DNA of 64,000 bases from an uncultured Allorhizobium sp. (GTDB lineage Bacteria > Pseudomonadota > Alphaproteobacteria > Rhizobiales > Rhizobiaceae), in contig OY288189.1 in assembly GCA_958439205.1 (NCBI GenBank), positions 2,929,001 through 2,993,000 on the forward strand. Direction: 5' to 3'. Shown here piece by piece: positions 8,043-18,091 of this stretch; position 1 is the stretch's first letter; the number at the start of each line of letters is the position of its first letter. The notes below the pieces were generated by a model. The model made no database searches and had not been told where the DNA came from. It saw only the letters and a program-made list of their open reading frames with translations. Both the position numbers and the translations under genes were made by a program.

Positions 8043-9099
8043 TGCTGGCTCCTTTGTCTTTGGCGCGGCCATCATAGCGGCTCAAGGTGTCCGCCACCTC
8101 GCGCAGATAATCCTTCAATGGGCGGGCCGGGACGCCGCCGTATTTTTCACCCGGGGGCACGTCTGCAAGAACGCCGCTCATCGCGGCAATCTGTGCGCCG
8201 TCGCCAATCTTGATGTGACCATTGACGCCTGCCGCACCGCCGATCATGACGCCATCGCCGATGACCGTGCTGCCGGCAATGCCGACCTGGCTGACGATGC
8301 CACAATGACGCCCGATGCGAACGTTGTGACCAACCTGGACCAGGTTGTCGATCTTGGTGCCCTCGCCGATCACGGTATCGTCCATGGTGCCACGGTCGAT
8401 GGTGGTGTTGGCACCGATCTCGACATGATCCTGGATGATGACGCGGCCGACCTGAACGATCTTGAGCATGCCACGGGGACCCGGCGCATAGCCGAAGCCG
8501 TCCTGCCCAATGCGGGCGCCGTTGTGAATGATCACATTGTTGCCAACGAGGGCAACCTGAACCGTCGCGCCGGCGGCAATCACGCAGCCCCGACCGATCC
8601 GGACACCCGATCCGATCACGGCGCCAGGGCCAATGCGCGTGCCGCTGCCGATTTCGACATCAGCGCCAATGACGGCCATAGGCTCGATCTGGACACCGTC
8701 TTCTAGCCGTGCCGTCGCATCGACGAAGGCTGCCGGAGAGATCTTTGCCGTCTCCGAAGTCATGCGAACAGGCGAAAGCCCCTGCGGATGCAAAAGCCCG
8801 CCCGCAAGAGCAAATGCCGTATGGGCACTCTTGGCGACGAGAACGGGAATATGGGAAGGGATCAAGGAAAGCAGCGGCTTCTCACAGAAGATCGCCGTGG
8901 CTTGGCAAGTCGTGAGTTCTTCACGGTTGCGGCGAGAGAGGATGTAGCAAACATCCCCATCCTTCGCCCGCGCCACCGGCGAAACGGATCGTACGATCCG
9001 TTCCCCGTGGCTCGCATCCTGCAATTCCGCCCCCGTGTGGGCTGCAAGCGCAGCCAGGGTCACCCCGGTGTGGGGCGGAAAGAAATGATTATGCTCCAT
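8035..9099 (-). CDS. lpxD: UDP-3-O-acylglucosamine N-acyltransferase
   Basis: A 354-residue trimeric acyltransferase for the third step of lipid A synthesis, adding the 2-N-linked hydroxyacyl chain. Residues 1-100 form the uridine-binding domain ([24 protein letters not shown]). The rest is a long left-handed beta helix of hexapeptide repeats with [21 protein letters not shown] and the expected catalytic histidine in [11 protein letters not shown]. The ATG at 9099 is chosen because GGAG lies 9 bases upstream. A TTG two codons earlier would be too close to it. Confidence 0.95.
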   Translation of the reverse strand: MEHNHFFPPHTGVTLAALAAHTGAELQDASHGERIVRSVSPVARAKDGDVCYILSRRNREELTTCQATAIFCEKPLLSLIPSHIPVLVAKSAHTAFALAGGLLHPQGLSPVRMTSETAKISPAAFVDATARLEDGVQIEPMAVIGADVEIGSGTRIGPGAVIGSGVRIGRGCVIAAGATVQVALVGNNVIIHNGARIGQDGFGYAPGPRGMLKIVQVGRVIIQDHVEIGANTTIDRGTMDDTVIGEGTKIDNLVQVGHNVRIGRHCGIVSQVGIAGSTVIGDGVMIGGAAGVNGHIKIGDGAQIAAMSGVLADVPPGEKYGGVPARPLKDYLREVADTLSRYDGRAKDKGASND

Positions 9100-9149
9100 C
9101 AGCAAACGCTCCAGAACGTCAACCTGTCAGCAGTTCTGGACCGCCAGTG

Positions 9150-11477
9150 TTAGAACTGGTTCGCCATGCTGAAGCGGAATTCCTGGGTCTCGTCGAAGTC
9201 TTCCTTGGCGACCGGAACCGCGTAGTCGACGCGAAGAGCGCCGAAAGGCGAATTCCAGACGAGGCCGGCACCGACCGATGCACGGAGCGACATTCCGGTG
9301 CCCTGCGCGCCGGCGTCACTCGCCAGTTCGCTGCCGAACAGCGTACCAGCATCAGCGAAGACTGCGCCGCGGAAGCCAAGATCCTGCGGAACCAGCGGAA
9401 GCGGGAACGTCGCTTCAGCCGAAGCCGTGAAGTACGTCGTGCCGCCGATTGCATCGTCACCGATACGCGGGCCGATACCGCTGTTATCGAAGCCGCGGAT
9501 TTCCTTGCCGCCGATCTTGAACTGATCAAAGACGTTCAGGTTGTCGCCGAGGGCAACGACGTGACCGGCCGAACCAGCCAGCGAGCCTACGATGTCGAAC
9601 TCGTCCGACAGGGTGTAGAACATGCGGGCCCGGATGAAGGCCTTGTAGTATTCGGAATCGCCACCGAGACCGGCATATTCATGCGTAAAGCTCGCATAGA
9701 TGCCTTCATGCGGGTTCTGGCGATCGTCGACCGTGTTGTAAACGATCGAGTGACCGAGGATCGACTGCTTCCAGGTGCCTTGCTCAATTACATCAAGGTA
9801 CGGCTGAGCCGTATTTCCAGAGTTCGCACCATCGTTAATGTAGTCGATTTCTTTGTACGTATACCGAAGGGTGGTCGCAAGGTCTTCAGTAATAGGCGCG
9901 GTGACCCGAATGGTACCACCCTGCTCCTCGTAGTCGTAATAGGTGTTGCTGCTGGTCGAGCTCTTGAAGAGATCGAAGCCGGCGGCCAGACGGTAACCGA
10001 GGAAATAGGGCTCGGTGAAGGAGAAGTTGTAGGTCTGCGTATCGTCGAAGCCACCACCGGCAGCGAGACGAATGAACTGACCACGACCGAGGAAGTTCTT
10101 TTCTTCGACGGACGCTTCCAGAACCAGGCCACCGTCGCCGACGGAGTAACCAGCACCTATGCCGAACGAGCCGGTCGGCTGATCCTGCACATCAACAATC
10201 ACGACAACGCGGTCCGGCGAGCTGCCAGCCTGGGTCGAGATGTTGACCGCGGAGAAGAAGCCGAGAGCTTCCAGACGGCGCTTGGCGCGCGAGATGGTCT
10301 CCTGGTTGAAGGCGTCGCCTTCGGAGATATCGAATTCGCGGCGGATCACGTAGTCGCGGGTACGGGTGTTGCCACGCACTTCGATGCGCTCGACATAGGC
10401 GCGCTCACCCTGGTCGACCAGATAGGTCACGCCGATGGTGTTGGTTTCGAAGTTGCGGTCACCACGCGGCACAACGCGGGCAAAGGGATAGCCAGCCGAA
10501 GATACACGGCGGGAAATGGCTTCCATCGACTTCTGGACGTCGCGGGCGCTGTAGGTGTCGCCTTCACGCGTCTCCAGGAGGCCCTGAAGCTCAGAACCGT
10601 CGATGCCATCAACAGTCGATTCAACCGACACGGCACCAAAGCGATAGCGCTGGCCTTCGTCGACAGTGATGTTGATGGTGTATTCGTTGCCGGTTTCGTT
10701 CAGCACGGCCTCGGACGAGATCACGCGGAAGTCGGCATAACCGTGGTTGTAATAGAACTGGCGCAGCGCTTCTTCATCGGCGCGCAGCTTGTCTTCGTTG
10801 TAGACGTCCTTGCGGGTCAGGAAAGACAGAATGCCCGATTCCTTGGTCTGCAGGACGGCGGCCAGACGACCGTCGGAATAGGCGCTGTTGCCGACGAAGT
10901 TGATCGAGCTGATCTTGGTGCGCTCGCCTTCGTTGACCACGAAAGCGAGGTTCACGCGGCCTTCTGCGACCGGCACGACCTGCGTGGTGACTTCGACGTC
11001 GCTACGGCCAATGGCGCCATAGGCTTCGCGGATGCGCTGGATGTCGGCGCTGATGAGGCTATCGCTGTAAGGACCCTGAGCCTGGGTCTGGACGATGCCC
11101 TGAAGCTTGTCGTCCTTGATCTTGCGGTTGCCGTTGAACACCACCTGATTGATCAGCTGGTTTTCAGCAACGGTCACGACGAGCGTACCGCCGGATACCG
11201 AGATCTGAACATCAGAGAAGAAGCCGGTCGCGTAGAGACGCTTGACCGATTCGTCGATGTCGGCATTGGAGAAAGTCCGACCCGGCTGGATCGAAAGGTT
11301 GGAGCGTACAGCCTCGGGGCCAACGCGCTGAGCGCCGCGTACGTCGATACGCTGAACCACTGCAGCTTCGGCCGCAATGGCCGATGCGAGGACGGCAATA
11401 CCTGCTCCCGAAGACACAACACCAGCAGACAGCGCGACCGCCGATACTGCGTTCAAAAACTTTGAACCAGCCTTCAT
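9150..11477 (-). CDS. bamA: Outer membrane protein assembly factor BamA
   Basis: A 775-residue Omp85 protein, the core of the BAM complex that folds beta-barrel proteins into the outer membrane. A signal peptide ends around AIAAEA (residue 37). Five POTRA repeats follow to about residue 430, each with the 'GxFxxV' pattern (ATGFFSDVQI, EALGFFSAVNI). The rest is the 16-strand barrel with the conserved loop-6 motif EIRGFDNSGIGPR. The protein ends in the aromatic signal RFSMANQF. It lies between rseP and lpxD as in most Proteobacteria. The 194 bases upstream hold no gene and probably contain a promoter, which I could not place. Confidence 0.97.
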   Translation of the reverse strand: MKAGSKFLNAVSAVALSAGVVSSGAGIAVLASAIAAEAAVVQRIDVRGAQRVGPEAVRSNLSIQPGRTFSNADIDESVKRLYATGFFSDVQISVSGGTLVVTVAENQLINQVVFNGNRKIKDDKLQGIVQTQAQGPYSDSLISADIQRIREAYGAIGRSDVEVTTQVVPVAEGRVNLAFVVNEGERTKISSINFVGNSAYSDGRLAAVLQTKESGILSFLTRKDVYNEDKLRADEEALRQFYYNHGYADFRVISSEAVLNETGNEYTINITVDEGQRYRFGAVSVESTVDGIDGSELQGLLETREGDTYSARDVQKSMEAISRRVSSAGYPFARVVPRGDRNFETNTIGVTYLVDQGERAYVERIEVRGNTRTRDYVIRREFDISEGDAFNQETISRAKRRLEALGFFSAVNISTQAGSSPDRVVVIVDVQDQPTGSFGIGAGYSVGDGGLVLEASVEEKNFLGRGQFIRLAAGGGFDDTQTYNFSFTEPYFLGYRLAAGFDLFKSSTSSNTYYDYEEQGGTIRVTAPITEDLATTLRYTYKEIDYINDGANSGNTAQPYLDVIEQGTWKQSILGHSIVYNTVDDRQNPHEGIYASFTHEYAGLGGDSEYYKAFIRARMFYTLSDEFDIVGSLAGSAGHVVALGDNLNVFDQFKIGGKEIRGFDNSGIGPRIGDDAIGGTTYFTASAEATFPLPLVPQDLGFRGAVFADAGTLFGSELASDAGAQGTGMSLRASVGAGLVWNSPFGALRVDYAVPVAKEDFDETQEFRFSMANQF

Positions 11478-11671
11478 GTGTATACTTTACCTTCTTCCAT
11501 TGCCCCGCAGTCGTTACCCGACTCCGGCCCGTGTGTGGTTTTAGCGGGTTTTACCCTACAAGCAAGTGTGCGAGTTAATTTCTGTTTACTTCATTTCAAC
11601 GCGTGGCCCAATCGCCACTATCAATTTGAAACATCGTAAACAAACCCTTTCGCAGCTTGCAAGCTCCCCCG

Positions 11672-12805
11672 CTAGCCAATCAACCGGCTGATATCGTTCC
11701 AGGTGGCAAAAACCATCAGAGACAGGATCATGGCCATACCGATGCGGAAGGCGATTTCCTGTGCGCCCTGACCCATCGGCCTCCCTCGCACTGCTTCAAT
11801 CGCGTAGAGAACGAGATGCCCCCCGTCAAGCACCGGAACTGGGAACAAGTTCAAAAGCCCCAGAGAAACGGAAAGAACCGCGGCCAGATTTAACAGAGCA
11901 ATAACGCCGAGTGTCGCCATCTCCCCGGATGCCTGGACAACACGCACCGGTCCGCCCAGCTGATCCGCGTTCATACGGCCCGCAATCATGTTACCGATAT
12001 AATCAAACGTGCCGGTCACGATATGGCCAGTCTGACGCACGCCTTCCCAGAGGGCCTGCAGCGGCGACAGCTCGACGATTCGGAAATTGCCGGCCTGCTG
12101 GTCGGTGATGATCCCGATCTGCCCGACTTCCATTTCGTTGCCGAAGCGATCGGTGGTGACTGCCCGCTGCGGAACCAGATCGAAATCGACTTCCTGACCA
12201 TCGCGGCGGACCGTCACTTCGACCGGAACTTCCGGCCGCATTGTGATGTAGCGCACAACATCGTCGAAGGTTTCGATGGTGCGACCATCCAGAGCGACCA
12301 GAATATCGCCGCGCGCGATGCCGGCGACCTCAGCTGCGCTGCCCGGCTTGATATCGGCTACAACAGGATCGGAGACCGGCTTGCCCATGGTCGCAAACAT
12401 GCCGGCGAAGATCACGATGGCGAGCAGGAAGTTGGCAAGCGGGCCTGCAGCGACGGTCACGGCGCGCTTCCACAGCTTTGCGCCGTTCAGCGTCTGGGCG
12501 CGTTCCTGCTCGGTCAGCTCTTCGGCCATCGAGCCATCAGGGCGGCTGGCAGCATCTGCGTCACCGAAGAAGCGTACATAGCCGCCGAGAGGGATTGCCG
12601 AGATCTTCCAGCGGGTTCCGTGGCTGTCCGTATAACCGATCAGCTCAGGACCGAAGCCAACGGAAAAGGCGAGGATCCGAATGCCCGACCAGCGACCCGC
12701 CAGATAATGGCCCATTTCATGGATGAAAACGAGCAGTGACAGGATCAGGATATACGGCAGGATATACCCGCCGAGGAAACTGAAGATTGCGCTGATGTGA
12801 TCCAT
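11672..12805 (-). CDS. rseP: Site-2 intramembrane metalloprotease RseP
   Basis: A 377-residue inner-membrane zinc protease (M50) that cuts transmembrane substrates such as anti-sigma factors and signal peptide remnants. The active site is HEMGH at residues 29-33, with the second motif NLFPVPVLDGGHL near the C-terminus supplying the third zinc ligand. One PDZ domain lies in the middle (GSAAEVAGIARGDILVALDG). E. coli RseP has two PDZ domains; one is normal in alphaproteobacteria (MmpA type). The gene follows cdsA by 66 bases on the same strand. Confidence 0.95.
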   Translation of the reverse strand: MDHISAIFSFLGGYILPYILILSLLVFIHEMGHYLAGRWSGIRILAFSVGFGPELIGYTDSHGTRWKISAIPLGGYVRFFGDADAASRPDGSMAEELTEQERAQTLNGAKLWKRAVTVAAGPLANFLLAIVIFAGMFATMGKPVSDPVVADIKPGSAAEVAGIARGDILVALDGRTIETFDDVVRYITMRPEVPVEVTVRRDGQEVDFDLVPQRAVTTDRFGNEMEVGQIGIITDQQAGNFRIVELSPLQALWEGVRQTGHIVTGTFDYIGNMIAGRMNADQLGGPVRVVQASGEMATLGVIALLNLAAVLSVSLGLLNLFPVPVLDGGHLVLYAIEAVRGRPMGQGAQEIAFRIGMAMILSLMVFATWNDISRLIG

Positions 12806-12871
12806 CTATCCGTATCCTGATCTCGCCCTTGGCGAAGGTTGACGCCGTCGACTGCCGGATTGAACCGATCC

Positions 12872-13717
12872 TCAAAGACCGAAGAGGAAGGCTCCCATGG
12901 ACACGACGGCATTGGCACTTCCGGCGGAACTGCCGATGGCCAAGAAAAACGCGGCAAAACAGGCAAATACAAGGCCGTCAACGCGGTCCATCACACCACC
13001 ATGGCCGGGAATGAGCTTGCTCGAATCCTTCACGCCAAATCGCCGCTTGATAAAGGATTCAAACAGGTCACCGATCTGGCTTGCGATCGAAAGAGCGAGC
13101 GCCACCAGCACCACCCATATGCCGACGTCCTGGAAATGGGCCATGGCCACCAAAAGTCCACCGGCCACACCGGCCACGGTCCCGCCAATGGCGCCCGACC
13201 ACGTCTTGCCGGGCGAGATGCGCGGGGCAAGCTTCGGGCCTCCGATGGCCCGGCCAACGAAGTAAGCGAGGATGTCAGTTGCCCAGACAACCACGAAGAC
13301 GAAGAGCATGGCGATGAAGCCGAGGGAATCCTCGCCGCGGATGGCGGACAGAGAAATGGCGCTCAGACCGGCATAGAACAGCCCGCCTGGCTGCCACCAG
13401 CTGACCCGCCGCAGTAGAGACGGAATGGCAGCCGTGATCACAAGACCGGCAAAGAGCGGCACGGTCAGTTCGGCCTGCCCGAACAGCATGTTGAGGCTGA
13501 TCAGCGCCATCGACAACCAGCCGAAGGCGTTCGCCCTCAGGCTGCCCTCAGCGAGCCGCGTAATCGTGGACCATTCGTAATAGATCAACAGACCGATCGC
13601 TGCGGCCACAGCCTTGAAGGCCAGACCACCGAACCAGGTCGCGCAAAGGACCAAGACGATCATCACGATGGCGGAGACGATCCTGAGCTGCAGCTCGCGC
13701 GACATGGTCAGGGTCAT
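12872..13717 (-). CDS. cdsA: Phosphatidate cytidylyltransferase CdsA
   Basis: A 281-residue membrane enzyme that makes CDP-diacylglycerol from phosphatidic acid and CTP, the branch point for all phospholipids. It is hydrophobic throughout with about eight membrane segments. The family signature is near the C-terminus ([19 protein letters not shown] followed by [12 protein letters not shown]), with the Asp residues that bind metal. The start overlaps the uppS stop by 4 bases, which suggests coupled translation. Confidence 0.95.
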   Translation of the reverse strand: MTLTMSRELQLRIVSAIVMIVLVLCATWFGGLAFKAVAAAIGLLIYYEWSTITRLAEGSLRANAFGWLSMALISLNMLFGQAELTVPLFAGLVITAAIPSLLRRVSWWQPGGLFYAGLSAISLSAIRGEDSLGFIAMLFVFVVVWATDILAYFVGRAIGGPKLAPRISPGKTWSGAIGGTVAGVAGGLLVAMAHFQDVGIWVVLVALALSIASQIGDLFESFIKRRFGVKDSSKLIPGHGGVMDRVDGLVFACFAAFFLAIGSSAGSANAVVSMGAFLFGL

Positions 13718-14457
13718 GAGCCGACCGCCACGGCTTTCGCCGAGAGACCGCCGAATCGGCGATCGCGTGCGGCGTATCGTTCCAGGACGGAATGAAAGAG
13801 CGCCGGCGTGAAATCGGGCCAGAAATCCGGCACGAACATCAGTTCCGCATAGGCCGCCTGCCAGAGCAGGAAGTTCGACAGCCGCTCTTCGCCGCTCGTG
13901 CGGATGACGAGATCGGGATCGGGGATTCCGGCCGTATCCAGGCAGTCGTTGAGCTTCTGTGCGTCAATTTGGGACGGATCGAGCCGACCGGCCTGGACTT
14001 CTGCCGCCAGGCGGGCGGCTGCCCGTGCGATTTCGTCACGGGAGCCGTAGTTGAAGGCGATGACAAGAGTCATGGCCGTATTGCCGACCGTGGTCTCTTC
14101 GGCCTCAAGCAGCAGCGAGCGAATGTCGTCGCGCAGGTTCTGTCGCTCTCCGATCACCCGGATCCGGACACCCTCGCGATGCAGGTCAGCAAGGTCGCGG
14201 CGGATGAAGGCTTTCAGCAGACCGAAGAGTTCGTTCACCTCGGCTTCCGGACGCCGCCAGTTCTCGGAGGAGAAGGCAAACAGCGTCAGAAAAGCCACGC
14301 CCGCCTCGCCAGCCGCCTTCACGGTTTCGCGGACAGCCTCCACCCCCTTGCGGTGGCCGAAGGTGCGCGGCAAGCCGCGCGCATTCGCCCAGCGCCCATT
14401 GCCATCCATGATGATCGCAACATGCTGCGGGACGATGCGATGTTGAACTGTCGACAT
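13714..14457 (-). CDS. uppS: Isoprenyl transferase (undecaprenyl diphosphate synthase)
   Basis: A 247-residue cis-prenyltransferase that extends farnesyl diphosphate with isopentenyl units to undecaprenyl diphosphate, the lipid carrier for peptidoglycan and O-antigen. The catalytic Asp is in [10 protein letters not shown] near residue 18. Other family motifs are [20 protein letters not shown] and the C-terminal [20 protein letters not shown]. It sits between frr and cdsA, the standard order. Confidence 0.96.
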   Translation of the reverse strand: MSTVQHRIVPQHVAIIMDGNGRWANARGLPRTFGHRKGVEAVRETVKAAGEAGVAFLTLFAFSSENWRRPEAEVNELFGLLKAFIRRDLADLHREGVRIRVIGERQNLRDDIRSLLLEAEETTVGNTAMTLVIAFNYGSRDEIARAAARLAAEVQAGRLDPSQIDAQKLNDCLDTAGIPDPDLVIRTSGEERLSNFLLWQAAYAELMFVPDFWPDFTPALFHSVLERYAARDRRFGGLSAKAVAVGS

Positions 14458-14506
14458 TGGCTAGGATCCAAGCGGCTCAGAGAGGACGATATACAACGAC
14501 TCTCGC

Positions 14507-15070
14507 TTAAACCTGCATGATTTCCTTTTCCTTCTCGACGAGCAAGCGGTCGATGTCGACAATCGTCTCGTCGGTCATCTTCTGCACCTTGTCAGAGAGC
14601 GAGCGGCTGTCGTCCTGGCTGATCGAACCATCCTTTTCAGCCTTCTTCAGACCGTCCATGCCGTCACGACGAACGTGGCGGATGGCGACCTTGGCCTTTT
14701 CGGCATAGTCGTGCGCGACCTTGACGAGCGACTTGCGGCGCTCTTCGTTGAGCTCAGGCAGCGGAATGCGCAGGTTCTGGCCGTCGACGATCGGGTTGAG
14801 GCCGAGATTGGCTTCGCGGATGGCGCGGTCGACGGCGTTCACCATCGACTTGTCCCAGATCGAAACGCCGAGCATGCGCGGCTCCGGCACGGTGACGTTC
14901 GCAACCTGGTTCAGCGGCACGCGTGAACCATAGGCATCGACCGTGACCGGATCGAGAATGTTGGCCGAGGCACGCCCCGTGCGCAGCGATGCGATGTCGT
15001 TCTTGAATGCATTTATCGCACCGTCCATGCGGCGCTTAATGTCGTTGAGATCAACCCCTGCGGTCATCAT
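14507..15070 (-). CDS. frr: Ribosome recycling factor
   Basis: A 187-residue protein that, with EF-G, splits the post-termination ribosome. Recognisable segments are the helical N-terminus [24 protein letters not shown], the head domain [15 protein letters not shown] and the C-terminal helix ending [12 protein letters not shown]. Two adjacent ATGs (15070 and 15067) could start it. GGGAG lies 4 bases before the first and 7 before the second, so the true start may be 15067. Confidence 0.96.
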   Translation of the reverse strand: MMTAGVDLNDIKRRMDGAINAFKNDIASLRTGRASANILDPVTVDAYGSRVPLNQVANVTVPEPRMLGVSIWDKSMVNAVDRAIREANLGLNPIVDGQNLRIPLPELNEERRKSLVKVAHDYAEKAKVAIRHVRRDGMDGLKKAEKDGSISQDDSRSLSDKVQKMTDETIVDIDRLLVEKEKEIMQV

Positions 15071-15127
15071 GGTTCTCCCATTGCTCTTTCAGTCGGCGAC
15101 ATCCAACGATGCCGCCCTTGCCTGTCA

Positions 15128-15850
15128 TCAGTTGTCGGTGACGATGGTCATGCGACCGGCGCCAGACAGGATTTCGCCGAAGCCACCCTTCTCATGGATC
15201 GAGAAGACGATGATCGGAATGTGATTTTCGCGCGCAAGGGCAACTGCCGCGACGTCCATTACGGCCAGGCCCTTCTGCAGGACCTCGTCATGCGTCAGGC
15301 TGTCGAAGCGCGTCGCGGTCGGGTCCTTCTTCGGATCGGCGGAGTAGATGCCGTCGACCTGTGTTCCCTTGAAGATCGCCTGGGCGCCGATCTCGGCGGC
15401 GCGCAGTGCAGCAGCAGAATCGGTGGTGAAGAACGGATTGCCGGTGCCGCCGGCGAAGATCACCACCCTGCCCTGTGCCAGATGGTGCAAGGCGGCACGC
15501 TGCGAGAAGCTCTCACAGATTTCCGGCATGGCGATTGCCGACAGAACAACCGTGTCGATGTCGAGTTTGCGCAGCGAGGTGGCAAGTGCCAGCGCGTTGA
15601 TGACGGTCGCCAGCATGCCCATGTGGTCGCCGGTGACGCGATCGCCGCCCTTGGACGCAACGGCGACACCGCGGAAGATGTTGCCACCGCCGACGACAAC
15701 GCCGACTTCGACACCCATGCGGCGGGCTTCAGCGATATCGCCAGCGATCCGATCGGCCACTGCGACATCGATCCCGAATCCCTGACTGCCCATGAGGGCT
15801 TCACCGGAAGCCTTGAGGAGGACGCGTTTGAACAATGGCTTGGCTGACAT
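15128..15850 (-). CDS. pyrH: UMP kinase
   Basis: A 240-residue amino-acid-kinase-fold enzyme that phosphorylates UMP to UDP. Motifs are LFKRVLLKASGEALMG at the N-terminus, VVVGGGNIFRG, GDHMGMLATVINALAL, and FAGGTGNPFFTTDSAAALRA for the acceptor and ATP sites. The ATG at 15850 has GGGAG 5 bases upstream, so the six extra codons of the longer frame are left out. It lies between tsf and frr, the widely conserved order. Confidence 0.96.
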   Translation of the reverse strand: MSAKPLFKRVLLKASGEALMGSQGFGIDVAVADRIAGDIAEARRMGVEVGVVVGGGNIFRGVAVASKGGDRVTGDHMGMLATVINALALATSLRKLDIDTVVLSAIAMPEICESFSQRAALHHLAQGRVVIFAGGTGNPFFTTDSAAALRAAEIGAQAIFKGTQVDGIYSADPKKDPTATRFDSLTHDEVLQKGLAVMDVAAVALARENHIPIIVFSIHEKGGFGEILSGAGRMTIVTDN

Positions 15851-15888
15851 GAAAGCTCCCGAGAACAATTCTGTGCCGGATACACGAA

Positions 15889-15914
15889 GGGCATCGCGTT
15901 GTCACGCGATGCCC
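15889..15914 (-). other. Strong hairpin between tsf and pyrH
   Basis: GGGCATCGCG and CGCGATGCCC form a perfect 10-base stem with a 6-base loop, in the 98 bases between the tsf stop and the pyrH start. No T run follows on the minus strand, so it is not a classic terminator. It may set the amount of read-through or protect a processed tsf 3' end. Confidence 0.5.
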
Positions 15915-15948
15915 CAATGTTTTCCCTTGAAGAAGGGGAAAAGCGCTA

Positions 15949-16875
15949 TCAGCCCTTGGCAACAGCCGCGACTTCGGCAGCGAAGTCGGACTCTTCCTTT
16001 TCGATGCCTTCGCCGAGCAGCAGGCGAGCCATGCCGGTCACTTCGATCGGGGCGCCAGCGTCCTTCTCGGCAGCCTTGATGGCGTCGCCGACGGTCAGGT
16101 CCGGGTTGATGACGAAAGCCTGCGACAGAAGAGCGACTTCTTCGAAGAACTTGCGCATGCGGCCTTCAACCATCTTTTCGATGATGGCGTCCGGCTTGCC
16201 CGAGGCGCGCGACTGTTCGATGAAGACGTTGCGCTCGCGCTCGGCGACGGCGGCATCGACTTCTTCCGAACGGATGGCGAGCGGGTTGGTCGCAGCGATG
16301 TGCATGGCGACCTGGCGGCCGATGGCAGCCAGCACGTCCTTGTTGCCAGTCGACTTGAGCGCGACGAGAACGCCGAGCTTGCCGAGGCCTTCAGAAGCAG
16401 CGTTGTGGACGTAGGTTGCGACAACACCGTCTTCGACCGAGAGCTTGACGGCGCGACGCAGCGTCATGTTCTCGCCGATATGGGCGATTGCATCCTTGAT
16501 GGTGTCGGTGACGGACTTGCCGGTTGCCGGATAGGTGGCAGCGCCGATCGCGTCGACCGAACCGTCGGTGCCGATGGCAACAGACGCCACGCCGCGCACG
16601 AGTTCCTGGAAGGCATCGTTACGCGCAACGAAGTCGGTTTCGGAGTTGAGTTCGACGACAACGGCCGAGGTGCCGGCGCCGTTGATGCCGATCAGGCCTT
16701 CAGCTGCCGTGCGGCCCGACTTCTTGTCAGCCTTGGCGATACCCTTGGCGCGCAGCCAGTCGATGGCGGCTTCGACGTCACCGTCGTTCTCGATGAGAGC
16801 CTTCTTGCAATCCATCATGCCTGCGCCGGACTTTTCGCGCAGTTCTTTTACCAGTGCTGCAGTGATTTCAGCCAT
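15949..16875 (-). CDS. tsf: Elongation factor Ts
   Basis: A 308-residue guanine-nucleotide exchange factor for EF-Tu. The N-terminal UBA-like domain ([36 protein letters not shown]) is unmistakable. It is followed by the two-part core domain with [15 protein letters not shown] and the C-terminal helix module. It follows rpsB after 260 bases that include a terminator, so it may be made partly from rpsB read-through and partly from its own promoter. Confidence 0.97.
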   Translation of the reverse strand: MAEITAALVKELREKSGAGMMDCKKALIENDGDVEAAIDWLRAKGIAKADKKSGRTAAEGLIGINGAGTSAVVVELNSETDFVARNDAFQELVRGVASVAIGTDGSVDAIGAATYPATGKSVTDTIKDAIAHIGENMTLRRAVKLSVEDGVVATYVHNAASEGLGKLGVLVALKSTGNKDVLAAIGRQVAMHIAATNPLAIRSEEVDAAVAERERNVFIEQSRASGKPDAIIEKMVEGRMRKFFEEVALLSQAFVINPDLTVGDAIKAAEKDAGAPIEVTGMARLLLGEGIEKEESDFAAEVAAVAKG

Positions 16876-17103
16876 TGTGTGCCTCTTGTCTGTTCAGGCG
16901 GTCGATCCGTGGCCGCGAGGGGAACGGTGAACCGCTAGGTTGGGGACGAAATGTACCCGGATGTATGACAACGTGATGAAGCGGGTCACCACGGAAACAA
17001 TCGGCCGTCTTCGACGCCTTCTCGCGTGACGCGAATGGCATCTTGAAGAACGGAGGCCGCCCGCTGCTCAGGCGAGCTTGCAGGCGGCCATTCCCTTGAC
17101 GGG

Positions 17104-17126
17104 AAAAAGCGGCGGTTACCCGCCGC
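17104..17126 (-). terminator. Terminator directly after rpsB
   Basis: On the minus strand GCGGCGG and CCGCCGC form a 7-base stem with a 4-base loop, followed by five T (17104-17108). It starts 10 bases after the rpsB stop codon. It would reduce transcription from rpsB into tsf. Confidence 0.8.
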
Positions 17127-17135
17127 GTAAAGCGA

Positions 17136-17903
17136 TTAAGCTTCTGCTTCGGTCTCGAGAGCCGGCTCGATCGGAGCTTCGGCAGACGCACCGATGTCAC
17201 GACCCGAGGCGCCCTGCTGGCGAGCGATGCCATCGATGGCAGCGCGCGAGATCAGGTCGCAATAGAGCGAGATGGCGCGCGAAGCGTCGTCGTTGCCCGG
17301 GATCGGATAGTCGATGAGGTCCGGATCGCAGTTCGAGTCGATGACAGCAACAACCGGGATGCCGAGGCGCTTGGCTTCGTCGATCGCGATCTTTTCCTTG
17401 TTGGTGTCGATGATGAACATCAGGTCCGGGGTGCCGCCCATATCGCGGATACCGCCGAGAGCCTTTTCAAGCTTTTCGCGTTCGCGCTCGAGGTTCAGGC
17501 GCTCCTTCTTGGAGTAGCCAGAAGCTTCCGAAGCCAGGATCTCGTCGAGCTTGCGCAGACGGGCGATCGAGTTCGAAATGGTCTTCCAGTTGGTCATCAT
17601 GCCGCCGAGCCAGCGGGAGTTGACGTAGTACTGGGCCGAACGCTTGGCGGAATCAGCGATGATTTCCGAAGCCTGACGCTTGGTGCCAACGAACAGAACG
17701 CGGCCGCCACGAGCAACGGTGTCGGACACGACCTGAAGGGCGCGCGACAGCATCGGAACGGTCTGAGCCAGGTCAATGATGTGGATGTTGTTACGATCGC
17801 CGAAGATGTACGGCTTCATCTTCGGGTTCCAGCGGTGCGTCTGGTGACCGAAGTGAACGCCAGCTTCCAGAAGCTGACGCATGCTAAAATCAGGCAATGC
17901 CAT
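17136..17903 (-). CDS. rpsB: 30S ribosomal protein S2
   Basis: A 255-residue small-subunit protein. Family segments are [20 protein letters not shown], the [12 protein letters not shown] region, [13 protein letters not shown] and [30 protein letters not shown]. The start has AAAGGAG 8 bases upstream. The C-terminus carries a short acidic tail ([10 protein letters not shown]). The 188-base region upstream, up to eipB, should hold its promoter and perhaps an S2-responsive leader, but I see no feature that proves it. Confidence 0.97.
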   Translation of the reverse strand: MALPDFSMRQLLEAGVHFGHQTHRWNPKMKPYIFGDRNNIHIIDLAQTVPMLSRALQVVSDTVARGGRVLFVGTKRQASEIIADSAKRSAQYYVNSRWLGGMMTNWKTISNSIARLRKLDEILASEASGYSKKERLNLEREREKLEKALGGIRDMGGTPDLMFIIDTNKEKIAIDEAKRLGIPVVAVIDSNCDPDLIDYPIPGNDDASRAISLYCDLISRAAIDGIARQQGASGRDIGASAEAPIEPALETEAEA

Positions 17904-18091
17904 GCCTTTTTCTCCTTTTCCGGTTTAACCCCCGCGAGACAAACAGCAGACCTTTCGGTCAGCCACCGGGCGGAAACGACAGGATTTCTCCCTGACGATC
18001 CCAAGTCTCGCGTGTGGAATGACGCCGGCCATACAGGGGCGTCGGTCAAAAATCAATAGCGGACGCGCCGAATTCCGGCAATCGAGCCGGT

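Noticed and set aside
9147..11465. A 772-codon open frame on the plus strand opposite bamA
   Set aside because: It mirrors bamA almost exactly and its product has no signal peptide or recognisable domain. Long antisense frames are expected in GC-rich genes.
11575..11589. A CtrA-like site upstream of bamA
   Set aside because: TTAA-7-TTAC has one mismatch in a consensus of only eight fixed bases; chance is a sufficient explanation.
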